Below are positions 61,182 to 64,000 of a stretch of 64,000 bases of DNA, one piece after another. The stretch's first letter is position 1. The number at the start of each line of letters is the position of its first letter. A program made the position numbers and the translations under genes. The notes under the pieces are model-generated. The model worked only from the letters and a program-made list of their open reading frames with translations. It ran no database searches and was not told the DNA's origin. Where the stretch lies: positions 62,001 through 126,000 of the forward strand of contig NZ_KB891999.1 in the NCBI RefSeq assembly GCF_000373625.1. The letters are read 5' to 3'. Source of the stretch: Streptomyces sp. LaPpAH-108. Its GTDB lineage: Bacteria; Actinomycetota; Actinomycetes; Streptomycetales; Streptomycetaceae.

Positions 61182-61509
61182 GGCGCCTCTCCCTTCACCG
61201 GCCGCCTCGCCTCAGCCTCGCCGGTCGATCTATCCTCGGGTGTAGCGACGGGTCCTCTCGTACGCCATCAGAGGACTCGCCCGGTTCGAGTACCTCGACA
61301 TCGGCTTCCCACCCGTCCTCCGCGGGTTTCCCTGCGGAGACCGACTCCGGGGGTCGGATCGCTCCGCTGGTTCGGAGGGGCGCCAGCATTCCCACGCGAA
61401 CATATATTTTCATCATAACGGCGCATATGTCGCATGATCACGGGTTGGCCCCAGGGCTGTCGGCCGGGAGAGCGGGCACCCCGTCCTGCCGCTCTGGAGC
61501 GACCGTTTC
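61182..61509. other. Gap upstream of the gas vesicle genes
   Basis: 328 bp. The outer half (about 61395-61440) is AT-rich and contains TATGAT on the minus strand (61412-61417), a candidate -10 for the gvp pair, without a clear -35. A short ORF (61195-61416, minus) has no family features and is not called. Confidence 0.35.
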
Positions 61510-61692
61510 ATGAACGACACGACCAAGATCGCTCTCAAGAAAGCGCCGCTCGCCTTCGGCCTGGCGGCATATCCCGCCGGACGCCGCTTCGGGCTCAACC
61601 CCCAGCAGCTGCTGAGCCCGGGCCGCAAGGCCCTGGCCGCCACTCCTGGCGGTACTCAGGGTGCTCGGCATACGCCTGCGCGAGCACCCTGA
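61510..61692 (+). pseudogene. Truncated remnant of a gas-vesicle-neighbourhood gene
   Basis: Sixty codons. The first 40 (MNDTTKIALKKAPLAFGLAA, then YPAGRRFGLNPQQLLSPGRK) look like a short version of a Streptomyces protein with GRRFGLNPQQL and GRKALAAT segments that I recall near gas vesicle clusters, as if an internal part were deleted. The last 20 codons are antisense to the DUF6221-like fragment. Reads as a broken fusion. Confidence 0.35.
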
Positions 61693-61825
61693 GCGCGTAC
61701 GTCAGCCCTTGGTGCCGAGCGTCCCCCGGGTCCATCCCCTCGTACTCCCTGGCCAGCATGTCGACAAGGTCGAGCATCGGCAGGTGACTGTCGAGAAGCG
61801 CGCCACCCGGCTCACCCTGGCGCAC
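61595..61825 (-). pseudogene. DUF6221-like C-terminal fragment
   Basis: The GTG-initiated frame ends in GLTYALRVLAQAYAEHPEYR QEWRP-like sequence (split here), the usual end of DUF6221 proteins, but with a 13-codon run-on tail. Upstream, other frames (61702-61935) carry an unrelated coding-like stretch, so the N-terminal part is lost or frameshifted. Overlaps the remnant on the other strand. Confidence 0.35.
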
Positions 61826-62078
61826 CCGCGTCCTTCCACCAAGTGCCTTTCATGGACGGCCAGTTCCTCCACGCTCCCCACGAAAGCCGGGCCGCAGTGC
61901 GGTGGCAGCCGTTCGGCCACCGTCGCCACCGCCATCCGCGCACTGTCCGTCTCGGCGATGCGCGGGCTGTTCCGACTCGGGTGCCCTTCCGGAGGGGCCG
62001 GTTCGCCGTAAGCGGTGCGCAGCGCGCGCCAGGCCGCTTCTGCAGGGCTTCATCTCTCGCCCCTCCCTCGGACCCTGC
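61826..62078. other. Low-information stretch
   Basis: 253 bp between the DUF6221-like fragment and the kinase gene. Minor frames show no family features; it probably belongs to the decayed region around 61.5-62.0 kb. Confidence 0.3.
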
Positions 62079-62996
62079 TCACCGACGCGCCGCCCCGGTG
62101 AGGCGTGCCAGTGACGCCCGACCCGGAGGGCCCCAGGTCGGTTTGCCGCCGGGGCGGCCCTCGTCGCCCGCGTGGCCGATGTGGAGGCAGGCCAGGGCGC
62201 GGAGGACGGCCCAGCCGCGGGCGCGGCGGAGGGTGGCGGGGTCCGGGGTCGGGTGGTACGCGGCGTGGAAGAGGTCGGTCGTGCCGTTCGGCAGGAGGAT
62301 CCACGCGGCGGCGAGGTCGAAGGCGGGGTCGCCTGCGAAGAGGTCGCCGAAGTCGATGATGCCGCAGAAGGTGCCGTCGGCGGTGAGGACGTTGGCCGGG
62401 TGAAGGTCGCCGTGGAGCCAGAGGCGGGGGCCGGTCCAGGCGGGCGCGGCGGCGGCGTCCTCCCAGACGGCGCGGACGGCGTCCGGGTCGGGGACCAGGC
62501 CGAGGTCCGCGGCGGAGCCGAGCGCTCGGGCGAAGTGTTCGGCGGTGTCGGCCAGTCGGCCCCCTCGGTCGCGGCCCGAGGGCGCGTCGTCGGGGGCGGG
62601 CCGGTGGAGCGCGGTCAGGAAGGCGGCCAGGATGGACGCGGCCTCGGCGGGACGCGTCGCGGGGGCGCGGTCGGCGGGTTCGCCCGGTACCCAGGTGGTG
62701 ACGAGCCAGGGGCGCGGGAACCGCTCGGAGGGCTCACCGAGGCGCTGCGGTACGGGAATCGGCAGCGGAAGGTGCGGTGCGAGCCCCGGGAGCCAGGTGT
62801 GTTCCTTGCGCAGCAGCGCGTCCGCCGATTCCGTCGCCCATGGCATCCGGACCGCGAGGTCGTCGCCGAGCCGCCACACCTGGTTGTCCCAGCCGAGCGC
62901 CCCGAGTTTCAGCGGGAGTTCCGCGAGGTCGGGGTGCTGCTCGCGCAGCAGTTCCCTGATCAGTTCCTCGGTGATGTCCGTCGGGGTGGCCGTCAT
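62079..62996 (-). CDS. Aminoglycoside phosphotransferase (APH)-family kinase
   Basis: A 305-aa protein with the APH/choline kinase-like fold. The kinase site is LWLHGDLHPANVLTADGTF (Brenner motif) with GIIDFGDLFAGDPAFDLAAA. N-terminal nucleotide lobe: ALGWDNQVWRLGDDLAVRMP. ATG at 62996 is the first start giving this protein; the frame runs on to 63164. Family members phosphorylate aminoglycosides, macrolides or small metabolites; the substrate is undefined, so resistance should not be assumed. Confidence 0.87.
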   Translation of the reverse strand: MTATPTDITEELIRELLREQHPDLAELPLKLGALGWDNQVWRLGDDLAVRMPWATESADALLRKEHTWLPGLAPHLPLPIPVPQRLGEPSERFPRPWLVTTWVPGEPADRAPATRPAEAASILAAFLTALHRPAPDDAPSGRDRGGRLADTAEHFARALGSAADLGLVPDPDAVRAVWEDAAAAPAWTGPRLWLHGDLHPANVLTADGTFCGIIDFGDLFAGDPAFDLAAAWILLPNGTTDLFHAAYHPTPDPATLRRARGWAVLRALACLHIGHAGDEGRPGGKPTWGPPGRASLARLTGAARR

Positions 62997-63160
62997 GCGG
63001 AGCAACGGTAGCGGGACGGCGGCCGATCCGGGCCGCACCCTCGGCCGCCCGCTCACACGCAGCAGTGAAGTCGAGGACGAGGAAAGCGAAAGGGCTGGGT
63101 TCATTGAGAGTGAATGAGAAGGAAGCCCCTTCATGGCCTCGTCACCGGCGACTCTAACAG
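62997..63160. other. Gap upstream of the APH-like gene
   Basis: 164 bp. No clear promoter or hairpin identified. Confidence 0.25.
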
Positions 63161-64000
63161 TCACGCCGGTATCAAGTCGCGCAGATTTTCCGGGGTGATG
63201 ACCACCGAGTCCGGGTGCAGCCCCTCCGGCCGCTCCAGGCCGATGTACGTGACGGGCCCGGCGGGAGGCGCCGCCTCACCGTCCCACAGCGTGACGTCCG
63301 CCGCGCGGTCGGACATCAGGTCCACCACATGACGCACCGTCAACTGCGCCCGCTCGACGATGCCGCGCAGCAGCGCCGCCACCGACACCTGGTTGTCCTC
63401 CACCCGGTTGTACGCCGGGCTCCCCTTGAGGTACAGGTGCAGCCACTTCGCGCGCCAACTCCCGTCCGCCGCCCGCACGAACGCGAGCGGCAGCGCCACC
63501 CGCCCCGGCCCCCGCAGCTCCGACTTCATCCGTACCGTACGCGGCTCGAACGGACGCCCCGACTGCTCGGCGTCCCGCAGCATGAACCCGAAGAAGGACT
63601 CCTCGGCCTCCTCGAACCCCTCCCCCGAGTAGATGTGGACCTGCGGCACGATGAAGTCGCCGCGCACCGCGCCCAACCGCAGGTTGATGAACTCCGAGGC
63701 CCCGTACGGCGCGTCGATGATGTCACCGGAGTGCTCGCCCTCGACCTCCGCGAGCGAGGTGTACGACAGCCAAGTGACCGTCTCGTAGCGGGAGTTCAGC
63801 AGCAGGGCGGAGAGGTCGTAGTCCGTGCGGCGCCGCTTCTGCCTCCAGTGCACGAAGAAGCGCAGCAGATCCCCCTCCACTGCCGAGAGGGAGCCGCGCG
63901 GCAGCACCCCGAGCCCGGCGGCCGTCGCCCTGCCGCTGAGCGGGAGCGCCACATCGAGGACGGCCGGGTCGACGAGCAGCCGGCCCGGGTCGGGCAGACG
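63161..64000 (-). CDS. TerD-like protein, C-terminal part (5' end beyond the window)
   Basis: The last 279 codons of a larger gene, open to the right edge. DLSALLLNSRYETVTWLSYT and GDIIDAPYGASEFINLRLGA are the TerD-type stress-protein strands; EEAEESFFGFMLRDAEQSGR and RTVRMKSELRGPGRVALPLA follow, matching the C-terminal region of MXAN_6230/SCO0854-type RING proteins. The end reads LERPEGLHPDSVVITPENLR. Probable role in tellurite or other stress response, or a signalling scaffold. Confidence 0.7.
   Translation of the reverse strand, partial: RLPDPGRLLVDPAVLDVALPLSGRATAAGLGVLPRGSLSAVEGDLLRFFVHWRQKRRRTDYDLSALLLNSRYETVTWLSYTSLAEVEGEHSGDIIDAPYGASEFINLRLGAVRGDFIVPQVHIYSGEGFEEAEESFFGFMLRDAEQSGRPFEPRTVRMKSELRGPGRVALPLAFVRAADGSWRAKWLHLYLKGSPAYNRVEDNQVSVAALLRGIVERAQLTVRHVVDLMSDRAADVTLWDGEAAPPAGPVTYIGLERPEGLHPDSVVITPENLRDLIPA

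Noticed and set aside
61240..61330. tRNA-like T-loop GGTTCGAGTACC
   Set aside because: No acceptor stem, anticodon arm or CCA context could be drawn around it.

Overview
The window is very GC-rich with strong third-codon GC bias, many GTG/TTG starts, 4-nt stop/start overlaps and probable leaderless mRNAs. Together with families typical of actinomycetes (monomeric isocitrate dehydrogenase, gas vesicle GvpA/GvpF, FxsB-type radical SAM, SARxHIDL-type cysteine leader peptides) it points to a Streptomyces chromosome. No rRNA, tRNA, CRISPR array or insertion sequence was recognised.

Layout. 1-11.8 kb: a TetR regulator (cut by the edge) divergent from a DHA2 drug exporter with several operator-like palindromes between them, a class V aminotransferase, AsnB-type asparagine synthetase, a small HVA1/TUDOR protein, a PucR regulator, a flotillin/NfeD-like pair, a DJ-1/PfpI protein and an NAD-dependent formate dehydrogenase.

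11.9-27.7 kb: the most unusual segment. Nine minus-strand genes are packed head to tail, several with overlapping stop/start codons. In transcription order they are a 67-aa peptide ending in a Tyr-x-Asp motif, a short FxsB-like radical SAM/SPASM maturase, a four-helix SLATT-like membrane protein, a classical TIR protein, a MoxR AAA+ ATPase, a vWA-like protein, and three large TIR-like/NB-ARC/TPR (STAND) proteins that share the C-terminal tail WDFEPQP(I/L). This looks like a signalling or conflict (possibly anti-phage) system with a ribosomally made, radical-SAM-modified peptide attached.

27.9-45.3 kb: SRPBCC protein and aldo/keto reductase divergent from a LysR regulator; a BaeRF3-type protein; a LytS/LytTR two-component system around a monocarboxylate-type sodium symporter and its small DUF485-like partner; an ABC exporter behind a SoxR-box-like promoter with MerR-type 19-bp spacing; a flippase-like membrane protein; TetR with a divergent amidase; enoyl-CoA hydratase; MscS channel; HD hydrolase; DUF4186 protein.

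45.4-58.9 kb: monomeric isocitrate dehydrogenase, then a sulfur region: metY-metX, an N-formylglutamate amidohydrolase-like gene, and a minus-strand set of two flavin monooxygenases, a solute-binding protein, ABC ATPase and permease, and a GST-like protein. Three members of this set are preceded by SARxHIDL-type leader peptides, which suggests control by cysteine supply of uptake and desulfurisation of an organosulfur compound.

58.9-64 kb: alpha/beta hydrolase, an isolated gvpA-gvpF pair, a degraded stretch, an aminoglycoside-phosphotransferase-like kinase, and the C-terminal part of a TerD-like protein that continues past the right edge.
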